A stretch of DNA of 64,000 nt from Nitrospiraceae bacterium (GCA_019637075.1 JAHBWI010000001.1:124001-188000); one strand, 5' to 3'; positions 1 through 12,818 are shown, counted from the stretch's first letter. Notes: generated from the sequence alone by a model not told the origin. Program-made: numbers and translations.

Positions 1-1
1 C

Positions 2-175
2 GCGAGCGCCGTCCTCGTGAACGCTTCAACGCGCTTGAACGACGGTTACCAGTTCGGCCTCGGAGCAGAGATCGGAATCAGCACGTCCCGTCTCCACGCG
101 CGAGGCCCAATGGGCTTGGAAGAACTAACCTGTTCCAAATTCGTCGTCCTCGGCACCGGCCAGATCCGCGAATAA
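2..175 (+). CDS. proA: Gamma-glutamyl phosphate reductase, C-terminal end (partial)
   Basis: The last 57 codons of a gene that begins before the window. The reading [20 protein letters not shown], followed by GAEIGIST and the end [15 protein letters not shown], is the conserved C-terminus of ProA. ProA reduces gamma-glutamyl phosphate to glutamate-5-semialdehyde in proline synthesis in the cytosol. The stop codon (173-175) directly abuts the next ATG, so the downstream gene may be translationally coupled. The catalytic cysteine lies upstream of the window and cannot be checked. Confidence 0.9.
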   Translation, partial: ASAVLVNASTRLNDGYQFGLGAEIGISTSRLHARGPMGLEELTCSKFVVLGTGQIRE

Positions 176-1951
176 ATGTCCTCCGAGACCCAGCCAGAGG
201 TTGTGCTCCAGCGGCCGGGAGCGCTCGCGTTCCCTTCCAATCAAGCCATCGTGCGCGAACAGGGCCTGCGGCCGGGCGGGGTGGTCCGCTCACCGCAGGG
301 CGACGTTATTTACTACGGCCCGCACGGCCGTCGTATTGCCGCGACCGATCCCTCGGGGCACCCGCTCCATGAATGCGAGTGGGACACTGTCGAAGGCACC
401 CTTCGTCTGAGACGGGCACGCGTCCGCCTCGATTGGGGCCAATGGGTCGGCCTGGTGCCCGGAGGATTGGCCAATGCGACGACCCTCGACCTATCCCGCA
501 AACCTGGTTGGCAGCGCATCAGACCGGACGATCTCCGAACCATGGCGGCCCAGGCGATGCAGGTCCCGCTGGATGAAGTGCGATTCTTCTATACGGATCG
601 AGACCTGACCATTGCGCCGACCGGTATCGCCACCATTCGCCACCGCAAGGATGCGCTCTACGTCCTGCCGGACGGCACGTTCGATCGGCCGGCCTTCATG
701 GCCTGCATGGGGGCGATGAATTGGGAAGCGATCGATTTTCTTCCGGTGGTGGAACTGTTCCTGTCCCTGTTGCCGGGTACGGGCTCGGCCGTCTTGGAAC
801 TGATCCGCGCGCTCTATGACGACCAGCAACGGAGCGCGCCGTCGCCACGGCCGCTGCGGTATCGAGGCATTCCCACCTATCCTTCGGCCGCTGCCTATCG
901 GCTCTTCAGTGCCTTCTTCACCCCACACGTAGCGGGAGCCGGGGACCCGTTTCCCATTTTTATGGATCCGCCCCAATCCCATCGAGTGAGTTGGCTGCCG
1001 GCCCCGGATCCGTTGGTACGCCGATGGAACCACGACGCTCGATTGTGCGTCACCGTCCAAGGGAAGAAGATCGTCAAGGCGACAATGGCCGACGATTCGG
1101 CAGGGCTCTCGTACCATGCCCCTGATCCGAAGGGGCAGGCCCCCTGCGACCGATCCGTCGGAATCATCGACCAAGCGGTCGTGCTGCAGGACGGCGCGCA
1201 TCGCGTCACGTTCCCTCTCGATCCGGCGTGGGGCAGTTTGACTGAAACCGGCATTCCGACCACTTCCGCGACACCAGCCTGGTCTTCCGTATTCGACCGG
1301 CCCCTCGTGGTCTCCCCGCAAGAAGCCTTCTCAGCCGTGCTCTTGTATCCGCAGGATGAGCAGGAGATCGGGGAATTGGAAACGCAGCCCTTCGTCGCGG
1401 ACTACCTCCAAGATCTCTTGGAACAGAACCAGCGTTTGGGGGCGTTGGTCGCAAAGGCCGCGCACGTCGAGATCTGCCGCTTCGACGCCGCGATCACGAC
1501 ACTGATCGGTCAAGATCGTCGCCGTTCCTACCACATCCAATTCGAACAGGACGCCTTCGTGCAACGGCAAGCACAGGCGATCTGGAACCAGTGGGCTCGT
1601 GCGGGGCGCTTGGCCTGGCTTTCCGACCTTCGGATGCGTCACGCAACCCAAGAACCGAGCCAACCCGACGCCCCCTTCGACTTGCTCTACGACTGGGTGC
1701 CATACAGGATTCATCCGCAGCGGGACGCGATGTGGGCACACATCAAGGAACTGGCTCGCCGAATGACCCGCGGCGCCATCGGCTTCCTCGTGGGACCGCC
1801 TGCCATGCCTGAACTGTGCGGAGCGGCCGGACTGCAAGTGGAGGCAATGGTGGCCATCGAACAGTTGCCGACGTTTCGCATGCATCGCACGATCATCCCA
1901 AAGGCGATGCTTCGCCGCGGTGTCACCCTGTACCAAGTCATGCGCCGATGA
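176..1951 (+). CDS. Conserved hypothetical protein, 591 aa
   Basis: A long ORF with the codon usage of its neighbours, starting at the ATG that touches the proA stop with no Shine-Dalgarno sequence of its own, which suggests translation by coupling. I do not recognise the family. No signal peptide or clear membrane segment is visible. The N-terminal 150 residues are rich in short beta-like Gly/Asp turns, and the middle has an aliphatic stretch (FLPVVELFLSLLPGTGSAVL, about residues 190-210). It precedes another unknown gene on the same strand and may share a transcript with proA. Confidence 0.7.
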   Translation: MSSETQPEVVLQRPGALAFPSNQAIVREQGLRPGGVVRSPQGDVIYYGPHGRRIAATDPSGHPLHECEWDTVEGTLRLRRARVRLDWGQWVGLVPGGLANATTLDLSRKPGWQRIRPDDLRTMAAQAMQVPLDEVRFFYTDRDLTIAPTGIATIRHRKDALYVLPDGTFDRPAFMACMGAMNWEAIDFLPVVELFLSLLPGTGSAVLELIRALYDDQQRSAPSPRPLRYRGIPTYPSAAAYRLFSAFFTPHVAGAGDPFPIFMDPPQSHRVSWLPAPDPLVRRWNHDARLCVTVQGKKIVKATMADDSAGLSYHAPDPKGQAPCDRSVGIIDQAVVLQDGAHRVTFPLDPAWGSLTETGIPTTSATPAWSSVFDRPLVVSPQEAFSAVLLYPQDEQEIGELETQPFVADYLQDLLEQNQRLGALVAKAAHVEICRFDAAITTLIGQDRRRSYHIQFEQDAFVQRQAQAIWNQWARAGRLAWLSDLRMRHATQEPSQPDAPFDLLYDWVPYRIHPQRDAMWAHIKELARRMTRGAIGFLVGPPAMPELCGAAGLQVEAMVAIEQLPTFRMHRTIIPKAMLRRGVTLYQVMRR

Positions 1952-2005
1952 CAGTTGCGTGAGTAGGCCGTTTCAAGTATGGTCGCGGAGCACATAGGGA
2001 AGCAC

Positions 2006-2680
2006 ATGGGCGAGGAAACACAGGACGAGAAAATTGTCGTGTACTGGGAGCGGGAATATTCCACCGCGCTCCCGCCGGAACGGTTGAAGCTGGACTTCAA
2101 CCCGCACCGCCCGCTGTTGGGGCAGATGTCGCTCGACGAACAGCGAGCCTTGGCCGCAGGCGGCTACAAGGTGATTCCCGACGACTGCGGGCCCGTTCGC
2201 ACGATCGGGCAATATGGATGGCTGATCCGCTCGCCGGCCGACTGCCGTATCAGGCGGACGGCCGACGGAGTGAAGTGGCAGGCGCCGCCGATCTTGCCCG
2301 AGGAGAGGATTTTGGGCTACAAGTCCTTCTCCGGCACCTATGTCGACCTGATTCTGAACAGCGGCTATCCCAAACTGTGCTGCGGACTCCGGTTCTATTA
2401 CCCCAAAGGCATTGGGTTGATGATGAAGGACATTCCGAATTGCTTCCATCATTTCCCGGATCGGACATTCCAAATATGGGAAGGGATCAAGACGCAGGAA
2501 TACAAACGCACGCCCAATCTGTACGACTGGCTGCCGGACTACGACGCGTTCACGGCGAATTTTCTGTTACAACTGCACAAGCCGACGACGATCCGCCGCG
2601 GCGATCCCATCGGGTTGGTCTTGCCGGTGCTCTTACCGAAACAATTCACCCTTGAAGAATTGAAGCGTCCGAATTCATGA
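2006..2680 (+). CDS. Hypothetical protein, 224 aa (possibly DUF6065-like)
   Basis: The ATG at 2006 is chosen because AGGGA lies 5 nt upstream; an in-frame ATG at 1979 (nine residues longer) lacks a ribosome site. The segment CGPVRTIGQYGWLIRSPADC and the ending DPIGLVLPVLLPKQFTLEEL resemble uncharacterised soluble proteins of the DUF6065 type. This is recollection of a pattern, not a search result. No catalytic motif is recognised. The stop overlaps the next start by four bases (ATGA), so it is coupled to gspG. Confidence 0.6.
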   Translation: MGEETQDEKIVVYWEREYSTALPPERLKLDFNPHRPLLGQMSLDEQRALAAGGYKVIPDDCGPVRTIGQYGWLIRSPADCRIRRTADGVKWQAPPILPEERILGYKSFSGTYVDLILNSGYPKLCCGLRFYYPKGIGLMMKDIPNCFHHFPDRTFQIWEGIKTQEYKRTPNLYDWLPDYDAFTANFLLQLHKPTTIRRGDPIGLVLPVLLPKQFTLEELKRPNS

Positions 2681-3168
2681 GCGCACTGTCGTCACACCGG
2701 ACCAATTTGCTGAGGCCTGGACGACAGATCGGCCGGCGCAAGAACGAGTGCGGATTCTCCTTCATCGAGGTGATGATCGTCGTGGTCATCCTGGCCATTC
2801 TGGCCACCTTGCTGATTCCTCGAATCATGGGCCGGACGGAAGACGCCAAACGGGCCGCGGCCAAGGCGCAGATCAAGAACCTCGATAGTGCGCTGCAGCT
2901 CTACAAACTGGACAACGGCAACTTTCCGACCACGGATCAGGGGCTCAAGGCGCTGGTGGAACAGCCGACCTCCGGACCGCCGGCACCGAACTGGAAGAAG
3001 GGCGGATACATCGCCAAGGTTCCGGTTGATCCCTGGGGCGCTGCCTATACCTATGCGACCCCTTCCACCCATGGGGATTACGAGATCACCTCCCACGGCG
3101 CGGACGGCGCGCCGGGCGGGGATGGCAAGAACGCCGACATCGTCAGCTGGGATCTCGACCGCCCCTGA
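2677..3168 (+). CDS. gspG: Type II secretion major pseudopilin GspG
   Basis: A 163-residue class III signal protein: a basic leader, prepilin peptidase site G-FSFIEVM with Glu at +5, then the hydrophobic helix VVVILAILATLLIPRIMGR (about residues 29-50). The C-terminal half has the GspG hallmark LYKLDNGNFPTTDQGLKALV and the calcium-site region WGAAYTYATPSTHGDYEI...DGAPGG. GspG subunits form the pseudopilus that pushes folded exoproteins through the T2SS. No other gsp gene is nearby, so the rest of the system must be elsewhere. The start overlaps the previous stop. Confidence 0.92.
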   Translation: MSALSSHRTNLLRPGRQIGRRKNECGFSFIEVMIVVVILAILATLLIPRIMGRTEDAKRAAAKAQIKNLDSALQLYKLDNGNFPTTDQGLKALVEQPTSGPPAPNWKKGGYIAKVPVDPWGAAYTYATPSTHGDYEITSHGADGAPGGDGKNADIVSWDLDRP

Positions 3169-3307
3169 GTGACGCTCGCCCGACAGGGCACTGCTTCGAA
3201 CTCCTGCCTCCTCCGCACAATCCGCGCCGGCTCCAGTCAAGCCCTTAAGATTCACTCCCTCTCGACCGAGGAAGAACCGTACAACCAGCTCCACGGGAGA
3301 GAGCGCC

Positions 3308-4501
3308 ATGCGGAAAATTGTCTTCGTCGATGATGCCCGGGAGGTCCTGCAACACCTCCAGCGCACGCTCGCACCGATGAAAAGCGAGTGGGAGATGCAG
3401 TTCTTTCCCTCCGGGACAGAAGCGCTGCAGGCGATCAAGGCCTCGGGCTGCGACGTCGTTGTCTCCGATATGGTCATGCCGAAGATGGATGGGGCGGAAT
3501 TGCTGGCGGAGGTACAAACCGTTTGTCCCCATGCCGTGCGCATCGTGCTGTCCAGCGACCAGAGCCCCTCCAACCATGTCCGTTCCGCGACCGTCGCGCA
3601 TCGATTCCTCAACAAGCCCCTGGATATGACCACGTTGCAGGCCACGATCCAGCAAGCGGATCAGCTGCGGAGCGTGCTCGGCAACCCGGCCCTCCGAGCC
3701 CTGGTAAAAGAAATCAAAAGCCTGCCCAGCCTCCCATCGATCTATCAGGAACTGATGCAGGAGATGCGATCGCCCCACTCCTCATTGAAGAAGGTCGCGC
3801 GCATCATCGGCAAGGATCTCGCGATGATGGCGAAGATTCTCCAGTTGGTGAACTCCGCCTTCTTCGGACTGCGCACTCACGTGTCGAGCCCTGAGCAAGC
3901 CGTTGCGCTGCTTGGATTCGACGCGATCAAATCGCTTGTGCTGTCCACTCAGGTCTTTTCGCAATTCGACCGCGCCCAACTGCCGTCGTTCTCACTCGAC
4001 GCCCTCTGGCAGCATGCGATGGTAGCCGGCGGGTATGCGCGGAGCCTCGCCAAGGAAGAAGGCGTCGACCAGCCGGTCGTCGAAGCCGCCTATACGGCGG
4101 CGCTGCTGCACGATCTCGGCCGGTTGGTGCTCGCCGCCAACCGGCCTGAGGACTATGCGCGGGTCATGAACTTGGTACAAACCCAGCATGAGGCAGACTG
4201 GCAGGCGGAGCGTGAAGTGTTCGGTGCAGACCACGCCCATGTGGGTGCATACCTTCTGGGGCTCTGGGGCCTCAGCGAGCCGATCGTGGAGGCGGTCGCA
4301 TTCCACCACCACCCGATGGAGTATGTCGCCTCGGGCTTCACGGCCGTGACGGCCGTCCATGTCGGCAATTGCCTGGCCGAAGCGCAGCTCCAGGGCAAGA
4401 CCGCGGAAGACCCACTCGCAAGCTCCGACCAGGCGTACCTTCGCAGAGAAGGATTCGATGGACGTTTGGAGCAGTGGCGGACGCTCTGCCGGGCGGCTTG
4501 A
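3308..4501 (+). CDS. Response regulator with HDOD output domain
   Basis: 397 aa. The N-terminal receiver (about 1-120) has the acidic pair VDD, phospho-acceptor Asp54 in VVSDMVMPKMDG and the distal Lys in LNKPLD. An HDOD domain (about 135-340) follows, with ALVKEIKSLPSLPSIYQEL, ILQLVNSAFFG and LLHDLGRLVLA; it is related to HD phosphohydrolases but usually lacks activity and acts as a signalling scaffold. GGGAGAGAG precedes the ATG. It is monocistronic by appearance. The partner kinase is unknown. Confidence 0.9.
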   Translation: MRKIVFVDDAREVLQHLQRTLAPMKSEWEMQFFPSGTEALQAIKASGCDVVVSDMVMPKMDGAELLAEVQTVCPHAVRIVLSSDQSPSNHVRSATVAHRFLNKPLDMTTLQATIQQADQLRSVLGNPALRALVKEIKSLPSLPSIYQELMQEMRSPHSSLKKVARIIGKDLAMMAKILQLVNSAFFGLRTHVSSPEQAVALLGFDAIKSLVLSTQVFSQFDRAQLPSFSLDALWQHAMVAGGYARSLAKEEGVDQPVVEAAYTAALLHDLGRLVLAANRPEDYARVMNLVQTQHEADWQAEREVFGADHAHVGAYLLGLWGLSEPIVEAVAFHHHPMEYVASGFTAVTAVHVGNCLAEAQLQGKTAEDPLASSDQAYLRREGFDGRLEQWRTLCRAA

Positions 4502-4566
4502 CACGAACCAGTTCATCCACGCCCAACCTTGACCCGCCTCCAACCGTCGCTGTACAAACGGAATCG

Positions 4567-6671
<2,105 letters not shown>

Positions 6672-6762
6672 GTCGTTGAGCGGAACGCACCACCTGTATG
6701 CATTCGGATCTGGTGCTGCCACAGCGTGACATGACGCGGACCGTGTCCCAAGGGAGGACGTC

Positions 6763-7686
6763 GTGGGTCTCAAACGAAAAGATCTGCTGAGTCTCGCCTC
6801 GTTGTCGGCGGAAGATATCAAACTCGTGCTCGACACGGCCGATTCGTTCAAGGAAGTGTCGGGGCGAGAAATCAAGAAAGTTCCGGCCCTGCGCGGGAGA
6901 ACGGTGGTCAACCTGTTCTTCGAGCCCAGCACGAGGACCCGCACGTCCTTCGAGCTGGCCGCCAAGCGGCTGAGCGCCGACGTCATCAATTTCTCGCCAT
7001 CGTCCAGCAGCGTCGTCAAAGGAGAAACGCTGCTCGACACGGCGCGCAATATCGAAGCCATGCAGGCCGATATCATTGTGCTGCGGCACTCGGCCGCCGG
7101 AGCCGCCGAGACCCTGTCGCGGGGCGTGAAATCTTCCGTCATCAATGCAGGCGACGGCTGGCATGAACACCCGACACAGGCCCTGCTGGACCTCTACACC
7201 ATTCGCAGCCGCGGCATGCAGTTTCCGGGGTTGAAGGTCGCGATCATTGGCGACGTCGCCCACAGCCGGGTGGCGCGATCGAACATCTATGCGCTGACGA
7301 AGCTCGGCGCCGAAGTCAGGGTGGCCGGGCCCCCGACCATGATTCCTTCCCAAATCGAACGGCTGGGGGTGAAGGTCTATTACAATCTCAACGAAGCGCT
7401 TCGCGGCGTGAATGTCGCCATGATGCTGCGGCTACAGCTCGAACGGCAGGGACGGGCGATGTTCCCCACCATCCGGGAATATGCTCGGGAATACAGTATG
7501 ACGAGCGAGCGGTTGAAGTTGGCGGAGCCGGGCGCCATCGTCATGCATCCCGGCCCGATCAACCGCGGGGTGGAGATTGCCCCCGACGTGGCGGACAGCC
7601 TCTCCTCCGTCATTCTGGACCAGGTGGCAAACGGCGTCGCCGTACGAATGGGCGTCCTCTATCTCATGTCGGGAGCGAGCGCCTGA
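6763..7686 (+). CDS. pyrB: Aspartate carbamoyltransferase catalytic subunit
   Basis: 307 aa, the usual length. It catalyses carbamoyl phosphate plus aspartate to N-carbamoylaspartate, the committed step of UMP synthesis. The phosphate-binding loop [19 protein letters not shown] and the [12 protein letters not shown] motif are intact, and the C-terminal [12 protein letters not shown] is typical. Start is GTG with AGGGAGG 6 nt upstream. No pyrI regulatory subunit follows, so the enzyme is probably not the Escherichia coli hetero-dodecamer. It lies 91 nt after pyrR and 61 nt before pyrC. Confidence 0.97.
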   Translation: MGLKRKDLLSLASLSAEDIKLVLDTADSFKEVSGREIKKVPALRGRTVVNLFFEPSTRTRTSFELAAKRLSADVINFSPSSSSVVKGETLLDTARNIEAMQADIIVLRHSAAGAAETLSRGVKSSVINAGDGWHEHPTQALLDLYTIRSRGMQFPGLKVAIIGDVAHSRVARSNIYALTKLGAEVRVAGPPTMIPSQIERLGVKVYYNLNEALRGVNVAMMLRLQLERQGRAMFPTIREYAREYSMTSERLKLAEPGAIVMHPGPINRGVEIAPDVADSLSSVILDQVANGVAVRMGVLYLMSGASA

Positions 7687-7747
7687 CATGACAAGACAAC
7701 GTGAATCAAGCAACAGACACCATGATGGGTTTTGACTTGGAGTTACC

Positions 7748-9034
7748 GTGGCAATTTTGATCAAAGGCGGACAGGTGATTGATCCCGGGCGAGTGAACGG
7801 TCCCGCGGATGTGTTGATCGATAACGGCCGGATTGTGTCGGTAGGACAGGACCTTCAGGCTCCGGCTGGTGCGACCGTCATCCAGGCTGCCGGCCGCTTG
7901 GTCTTACCGGGCTTCGTCGATCTCCACGTCCATTTTCGAGAACCGGGATTCGAATACAAGGAAACGATCGAATCGGGAACGTCGGCGGCGGTCGCGGGCG
8001 GCTTTACGACTGTCTGTGCCATGCCCAATACCAATCCGGTGAACGACAACCAGTCGATCACGGAATTCATGCTGGAGCGGGCCCGTGCAGCCGGCAAGGC
8101 GCATGTGTTGCCCATCGGCGCGATTACCAAGGGATCGGAAGGCAAGGAATTGGCCGAGATCGGTGACCTCCGACGCGCCGGCTGCGTGGCCATTTCGGAT
8201 GACGGCCGTCCGGTGATGAATAGTCTCGTGATGCGGCGGGCGATGGAATACGCCTTGGCGTTCGACATCCCGGTCGTGGACCATTGCGAAGACCTGCACT
8301 TGTCCGAAGGCGGCTGCATGAACGAGGGGCTGGTCTCGACGGAATTGGGGCTCCCTGGCATTCCCTCCGCGGCCGAGGACGTCATGGTCGCGCGCAACGT
8401 GGCGCTGGCCGAGTTGACCGGCGCGCGGTTGCACCTGGCCCATATCAGCACCGCCGGCTCTGTTCGCATGGTCCGAGAAGCCAAGTCCCGCGGGCTGAAA
8501 GTCACGGCCGAGGCCTGCCCGCATCATTTCACGCTGACGGAGGAAATTGCCCGTGGGTACAACACCCATGCCAAGATGAATCCGCCCCTTCGGACCTGGG
8601 AAGACGTGCAGGCCATCAAGGACGGTCTGCGGGACGGCACCATCGATGTGATCGCCACGGATCACGCGCCCCATGCGGCGCAGGAGAAACAGCAGGAGTT
8701 CACGCAGGCTCCCTTCGGGATCGTGGGTTTGGAAACAGCGTTGCCCCTGACCTTGGCCTTGGTCGAGGAGGGAGTGCTCACGCTGGAAGCGGCCGTCGAC
8801 AAATTGGCCACGGCGCCGGCCAAAGCCTTCAGCCTCAATGCCGGCACGCTGGCGATGGGGGCGCCGGCCGATGTGACGATCGTGGATCCGCAGGCACAGT
8901 GGGAAGTGGATCCGTCGCAGTTCCGCTCGAAGAGCCGCAACACGCCCTTCGCCGGTTGGAAGGTGAAGGGGCGGGTCACGACGACGATCGTTTCTGGCAG
9001 GATCGTGTTCGACCTACAGCAGGCGGGGCACTGA
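7748..9034 (+). CDS. pyrC: Dihydroorotase (class I)
   Basis: 428 aa. It carries out cyclisation of carbamoylaspartate to dihydroorotate. Metal ligands are visible: DLHVHFREPG near residue 60, HCEDLHLSEGG, HISTAGSVRMVREAK and DVIATDHAPHA. This long amidohydrolase form is the type that often partners PyrB. Start is GTG with GGAG upstream. A short ORF and then carA follow on the same strand, so it is part of the pyr operon. Confidence 0.96.
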   Translation: MAILIKGGQVIDPGRVNGPADVLIDNGRIVSVGQDLQAPAGATVIQAAGRLVLPGFVDLHVHFREPGFEYKETIESGTSAAVAGGFTTVCAMPNTNPVNDNQSITEFMLERARAAGKAHVLPIGAITKGSEGKELAEIGDLRRAGCVAISDDGRPVMNSLVMRRAMEYALAFDIPVVDHCEDLHLSEGGCMNEGLVSTELGLPGIPSAAEDVMVARNVALAELTGARLHLAHISTAGSVRMVREAKSRGLKVTAEACPHHFTLTEEIARGYNTHAKMNPPLRTWEDVQAIKDGLRDGTIDVIATDHAPHAAQEKQQEFTQAPFGIVGLETALPLTLALVEEGVLTLEAAVDKLATAPAKAFSLNAGTLAMGAPADVTIVDPQAQWEVDPSQFRSKSRNTPFAGWKVKGRVTTTIVSGRIVFDLQQAGH

Positions 9035-9042
9035 GGAGCGGC

Positions 9043-9549
9043 GTGGGACAGCGAGGACTCATCGCCTGCATCACGCTCGAGCTGCTCGCCTTGGCGGTGT
9101 GGATCGGGGGGCTGGTCGTCCTCGTGGGGGCCGTGATTCCGGCCGTGTTCAATACGTTCGGAGGACAGGACAGCGGCGGTTTCTTCCTCACGCGGGCGTT
9201 CGAAGGCTATAATCGGTTAGTGCTGGGCGCAGCCCTGGTGCTTGTTGCGGGTGTCTCCTGCCGCCTATGGCTCAGCCGGCAGGGGATTTCCTCCTGTTCG
9301 GTCTCCCGGCCCGAATGGATTCTCCTGGGTGGCATGCTTCTGGTCGCAGGCGCGATCACTTTCGTGCTGCATCCCCAGGCGGCGGCGTTACAGGCCCAGG
9401 CCTTTGCTTCGAAGGGTGAGGAAGTCCGAAAGGCGGCATTTGAGGCCTTTTTTCGCATCCACAAGCCCGTAAGATATTTGTACATGTTGAACCTCGGATT
9501 GGGGATCGGGTTGCTCGCGGTGCGGGTGCGATCCTGGGTCAACGGATAA
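9043..9549 (+). CDS. DUF4149-type integral membrane protein
   Basis: 168 aa, starting at GTG after GAGGAG. About four hydrophobic helices can be seen (LIACITLELLALAVWIGGLV, LVLGAALVLVAGVSC, WILLGGMLLVAGAITFVL, YMLNLGLGIGLLAV). The loop with HPQAAALQAQAF and the ending FFRIHKPVRYLYMLNL fit the DUF4149/TMEM205-like family, whose role is unknown. It sits between pyrC and carA (8 and 9 nt gaps), so it is cotranscribed with the pyr genes for no evident metabolic reason. Confidence 0.75.
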   Translation: MGQRGLIACITLELLALAVWIGGLVVLVGAVIPAVFNTFGGQDSGGFFLTRAFEGYNRLVLGAALVLVAGVSCRLWLSRQGISSCSVSRPEWILLGGMLLVAGAITFVLHPQAAALQAQAFASKGEEVRKAAFEAFFRIHKPVRYLYMLNLGLGIGLLAVRVRSWVNG

Positions 9550-9558
9550 GGAGCGAGC

Positions 9559-10740
9559 GTGAAGAAAGCCATTTTGGCCTTAGCCGACGGAACGGTGTTC
9601 GAAGGGCGGGCCCTCGGCGCGGCCGGGGAAACGGTCGGGGAGGTCGTGTTTAACACGTCCATGACCGGCTATCAGGAAATCCTGACGGACCCCTCCTATC
9701 GCGGACAGATCATCACCATGACCTGTCCCCACATCGGCAACTACGGGGTCACTCCCGAAGACACCGAGTCCCGCCGGATTTGGGCCGAAGGTTTCGTGGT
9801 CAAGGAATCCAGCCGTCTGGCCAGCAACTGGCGGAGCAAGGCGCTCCTGCAGGAGTATCTCGAAACGGCCCACATCGTCGGCATTGAAGGGATCGACACC
9901 AGGGCGTTGACCAGGCACCTCCGCGAGAAGGGCGCGCAGCAGGGGCTCATCACCCATGTCGATTTGGACCATCGCCGGGCGGCCGAAAAGGCACGGCAGG
10001 CGCCCAGCATCATCGGACGGGACTTGGCCGCTATGGTGACCTGCGGACAACGGTACGCCTGGACCTCGGGAACCGGCGCCTGGGGACCCAAGATCGACAT
10101 GAAGACCGCCCCGGGGGAACAGGCGGCCCGAAATCCATGGCGAGTCGTCGCCTACGACTTCGGTGTCAAACAGAACATTCTCCGCCGGCTTGTCGATGTA
10201 GGCTGTGACGTCATGGTTGTGCCAGCTTCGACGCCGGCAGCCGAGGTGCTGGCTCTGCGCCCCCATGGCCTGTTTCTTTCGAACGGCCCCGGCGATCCGG
10301 AGGGTGTGCCCTATGCCATCTCCGCCGTGCGGGAGTTGATCAAGACCTTGCCGACGTTCGGGATCTGCCTCGGGCACCAAATCCTGGGCCTGGCGTTTGG
10401 TCTCCAAACCTACAAGCTGAAGTTCGGACATCATGGAGCGAATCATCCTGTGATGGACCTGCGCACGAGGAAAGTAGAAATTACGTCGCAGAACCACAAC
10501 TTCGCGGTGCGATTCCCGACGAGCGGCGCCTCATCCGCTGAACCGCCGACAGTAGAGACCCCCTTTGGGCGGGTGCGGCTGAGCCACACCAGCCTGAACG
10601 ATGACTCGGTTGAGGGCATGGTCTGTCTCGACCGACCGGTCTTCTCGGTCCAATACCATCCCGAAGCGGCACCGGGACCGCACGATTCCGCCTACTTGTT
10701 CGAAGAGTTCGTGGCGCTTATGGAGAAACATCATGCATAG
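9559..10740 (+). CDS. carA: Carbamoyl-phosphate synthase small (glutaminase) subunit
   Basis: 393 aa. The N-terminal domain has [20 protein letters not shown]. The class I amidotransferase domain has nucleophile Cys in [11 protein letters not shown] and the catalytic HPE in [12 protein letters not shown]. It hydrolyses glutamine and passes ammonia to CarB for carbamoyl phosphate, used for both UMP and arginine. GTG start with AAGGAG 6 nt upstream. Its last codons overlap the next start. Confidence 0.97.
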   Translation: MKKAILALADGTVFEGRALGAAGETVGEVVFNTSMTGYQEILTDPSYRGQIITMTCPHIGNYGVTPEDTESRRIWAEGFVVKESSRLASNWRSKALLQEYLETAHIVGIEGIDTRALTRHLREKGAQQGLITHVDLDHRRAAEKARQAPSIIGRDLAAMVTCGQRYAWTSGTGAWGPKIDMKTAPGEQAARNPWRVVAYDFGVKQNILRRLVDVGCDVMVVPASTPAAEVLALRPHGLFLSNGPGDPEGVPYAISAVRELIKTLPTFGICLGHQILGLAFGLQTYKLKFGHHGANHPVMDLRTRKVEITSQNHNFAVRFPTSGASSAEPPTVETPFGRVRLSHTSLNDDSVEGMVCLDRPVFSVQYHPEAAPGPHDSAYLFEEFVALMEKHHA

Positions 10741-11701
10741 AGTGTGGCATCTCTGGACGGGGTTATTGGTCGGTATGGCGGCGCTGCTGCAGGCAGGCTG
10801 CGTCACGATCAATCTGCCGCCAGGACCCGGTGCGCTCGAAGAATACAAAGTCAGCGGCACCGGCAAAGACAAGGTGCTCCTGATCGATCTGTCGGGTGTG
10901 ATCAGTTCGGATAACAAAGACAGTTTCTACACATACCCCGGCATGGTCGCGACCATGAAGGAAGAGCTCGAGCGGGCCGCCAAGGACGAACGGATCAAGG
11001 CCGTCGTCATTCGCATCAACACGCCCGGCGGGACGGTTACCGCATCGGACATCCTGTATCATGAATTGAAAGCCTTCAAGACCGCGCGCAAGGTCCCGAT
11101 CGTGGCGTCGATCATGGATATCGGCACCTCCGGCGGCTACTACATCGCCGCGGCGGCCGATACCGTGATGGCGCATCCTTCGTCCGTCACTGGAAGCATC
11201 GGAGTCATCATGCTGACGGTCAACGCACGAGGCCTTTTGGAAAAGGTTGGCGTGGAAGCCAATGCGGTGACCTCCGGTCCACGCAAAGATATGGGCTCGC
11301 CGTTCCGCCCGATGTTGCCGGAAGAACGGGCGATCTTCCAGGGCGTGATCGATTCGTTCTATGGACGTTTCCTTCATGTGGTGCAGGAGGGACGCCCCAA
11401 CCTGCCGGCTGAGCACATTCGGAAATTGGCGGACGGCCGAATCTATTCCGGTGAACAGGCGAAGGCCGCCGGCTTGATCGATGAAATCGGGTATCTGGAC
11501 GACGCCATCCAGGCGGCGAAAACGAAAGCAGGACTGAGCGAAGCGCGGGTAGTCACCTATCGGCGCCCCGGCGAGTACCAGAACAATATCTATTCGCGTC
11601 TGGTCGGACCGAGCCCGGGGTTGGCCCAGTTTGCCAACCTGGACCTGCTATCGTTGGTGCGAGGCGGATCGCCGCAGTTCATGTATCTGTGGATGCCGTA
11701 G
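10733..11701 (+). CDS. sppA: Lipoprotein signal peptide peptidase, SppA type (S49)
   Basis: 322 aa. The start is the ATG that overlaps the end of carA; it opens a lipoprotein signal with lipobox LLQAGC, so the enzyme is probably membrane-tethered by lipid rather than by a helix. S49 signature: [19 protein letters not shown], nucleophile Ser in [13 protein letters not shown] and catalytic Lys in [14 protein letters not shown]. SppA digests leftover signal peptides in the envelope. A single protease domain is present. Translationally coupled to carA. Confidence 0.88.
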   Translation: MHRVWHLWTGLLVGMAALLQAGCVTINLPPGPGALEEYKVSGTGKDKVLLIDLSGVISSDNKDSFYTYPGMVATMKEELERAAKDERIKAVVIRINTPGGTVTASDILYHELKAFKTARKVPIVASIMDIGTSGGYYIAAAADTVMAHPSSVTGSIGVIMLTVNARGLLEKVGVEANAVTSGPRKDMGSPFRPMLPEERAIFQGVIDSFYGRFLHVVQEGRPNLPAEHIRKLADGRIYSGEQAKAAGLIDEIGYLDDAIQAAKTKAGLSEARVVTYRRPGEYQNNIYSRLVGPSPGLAQFANLDLLSLVRGGSPQFMYLWMP

Positions 11702-11805
11702 GAATTCATCGCAACGGTCGGGAGCACGGCTGAGACCAAGCCGATCGCAAGAGTGGGAGCGCGCACACTTCAACCTCAGCCTAGATCGAATTGGAACACC
11801 CGTCG

Positions 11806-12789
11806 ATGAAGGGACTGCTCTCAGAGCAACAGATTGAACGGCTGTTGGCAACACCGCTGGGGCGGCGTTCGGTCCTGGCCTTGGGCGCCAGGGCAGCCTC
11901 CTCACTCTGCGCGACGTTGGGAGCGGGCGCGGCACTGGGTCTGTTCCAGTCGATGACCGGTTGCCAGCGGGCCCCGGGGACCGCGCGGGAGCAGTTCATC
12001 TATATTTCCGAAGAAAAAGAAATGAACATGGGCCTCACGGCCTTTCGGGAAGTGCTCCGACAGGCACCGCTCAACGAAAACCCGGAAATCAACGATATGG
12101 TGCACCGGGTGGGCAATCGCATCGCAAAAGCCGCGAACAAGCAGGAATATCAGTGGGAGTTTGCAGTGATCCAGGACGACCGTACGATCAACGCCTTCGC
12201 ACTCCCGGGCGGCAAGGTCGCGGTCTTCACAGGCATTTTGAAAGTGACCAAGAACGAAGACGGGCTGGCAACGGTCATGGGGCACGAAGTCGCACATGCG
12301 TTGCAGCGGCACGGAGCAGAGCGTATGAGCCGTGGCCTCCTGGAACAGATCGGGCAACTGGCGGCGTTGGGAGCCGGTGCGGCGGCCGGTCGCCCGGATG
12401 CCGCCATGGCCGCCATGACCGTCTATGGCGTGGGCGTCTCACTGCCTTTCGATCGTCGGCAGGAATCCGAGGCCGATTTCATCGGGCTGCGGTTGATGGC
12501 ACAGGCCGGCTACGATCCGCGCGAGGCCGTGGCGTTCTGGGAACGGATGAGCGGCTGCCCGCGGGCCATGATCAACAAACTGTGCTTCCGGTCGCAACAG
12601 GCGATACCGGAGTTCCTGTCCACGCACCCGTCCGACGTGACCCGAATCAATCAAATTGAGGCATGGATTCCGGACGCGCTCAAATACTATCATCCGCCGA
12701 CCCAGAGCCCGGCCCATCCATTGGGTCCGATCCAGCCCTACCGTCCTCCGGTCGGGCCGATGCCGGAGGCGCCGTTACCAACCGGGTGA
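11806..12789 (+). CDS. Exported M48-family zinc metalloprotease (BepA/LoiP-like)
   Basis: 327 aa. The N-terminus has twin arginines ([15 protein letters not shown]) followed by a hydrophobic stretch ending MTGCQR, which looks like a Tat-type lipoprotein signal. Zinc motif [10 protein letters not shown] and third ligand Glu in [12 protein letters not shown] are intact, with [11 protein letters not shown] before them as in periplasmic M48 proteases that act on outer-membrane assembly. ATG 11806 is chosen; a TTG 15 nt upstream is possible. The envelope role fits its position next to sppA. Confidence 0.85.
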   Translation: MKGLLSEQQIERLLATPLGRRSVLALGARAASSLCATLGAGAALGLFQSMTGCQRAPGTAREQFIYISEEKEMNMGLTAFREVLRQAPLNENPEINDMVHRVGNRIAKAANKQEYQWEFAVIQDDRTINAFALPGGKVAVFTGILKVTKNEDGLATVMGHEVAHALQRHGAERMSRGLLEQIGQLAALGAGAAAGRPDAAMAAMTVYGVGVSLPFDRRQESEADFIGLRLMAQAGYDPREAVAFWERMSGCPRAMINKLCFRSQQAIPEFLSTHPSDVTRINQIEAWIPDALKYYHPPTQSPAHPLGPIQPYRPPVGPMPEAPLPTG

Positions 12790-12818
12790 GCGGGGCAACC
12801 CGCCGAACGGAGACAGAT

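Noticed and set aside
9580-10497. Long minus-strand frames opposite carA and other GC-rich genes
   Set aside because: High-GC codon bias opens long antisense frames; they lack family motifs while the sense frames are unmistakable.
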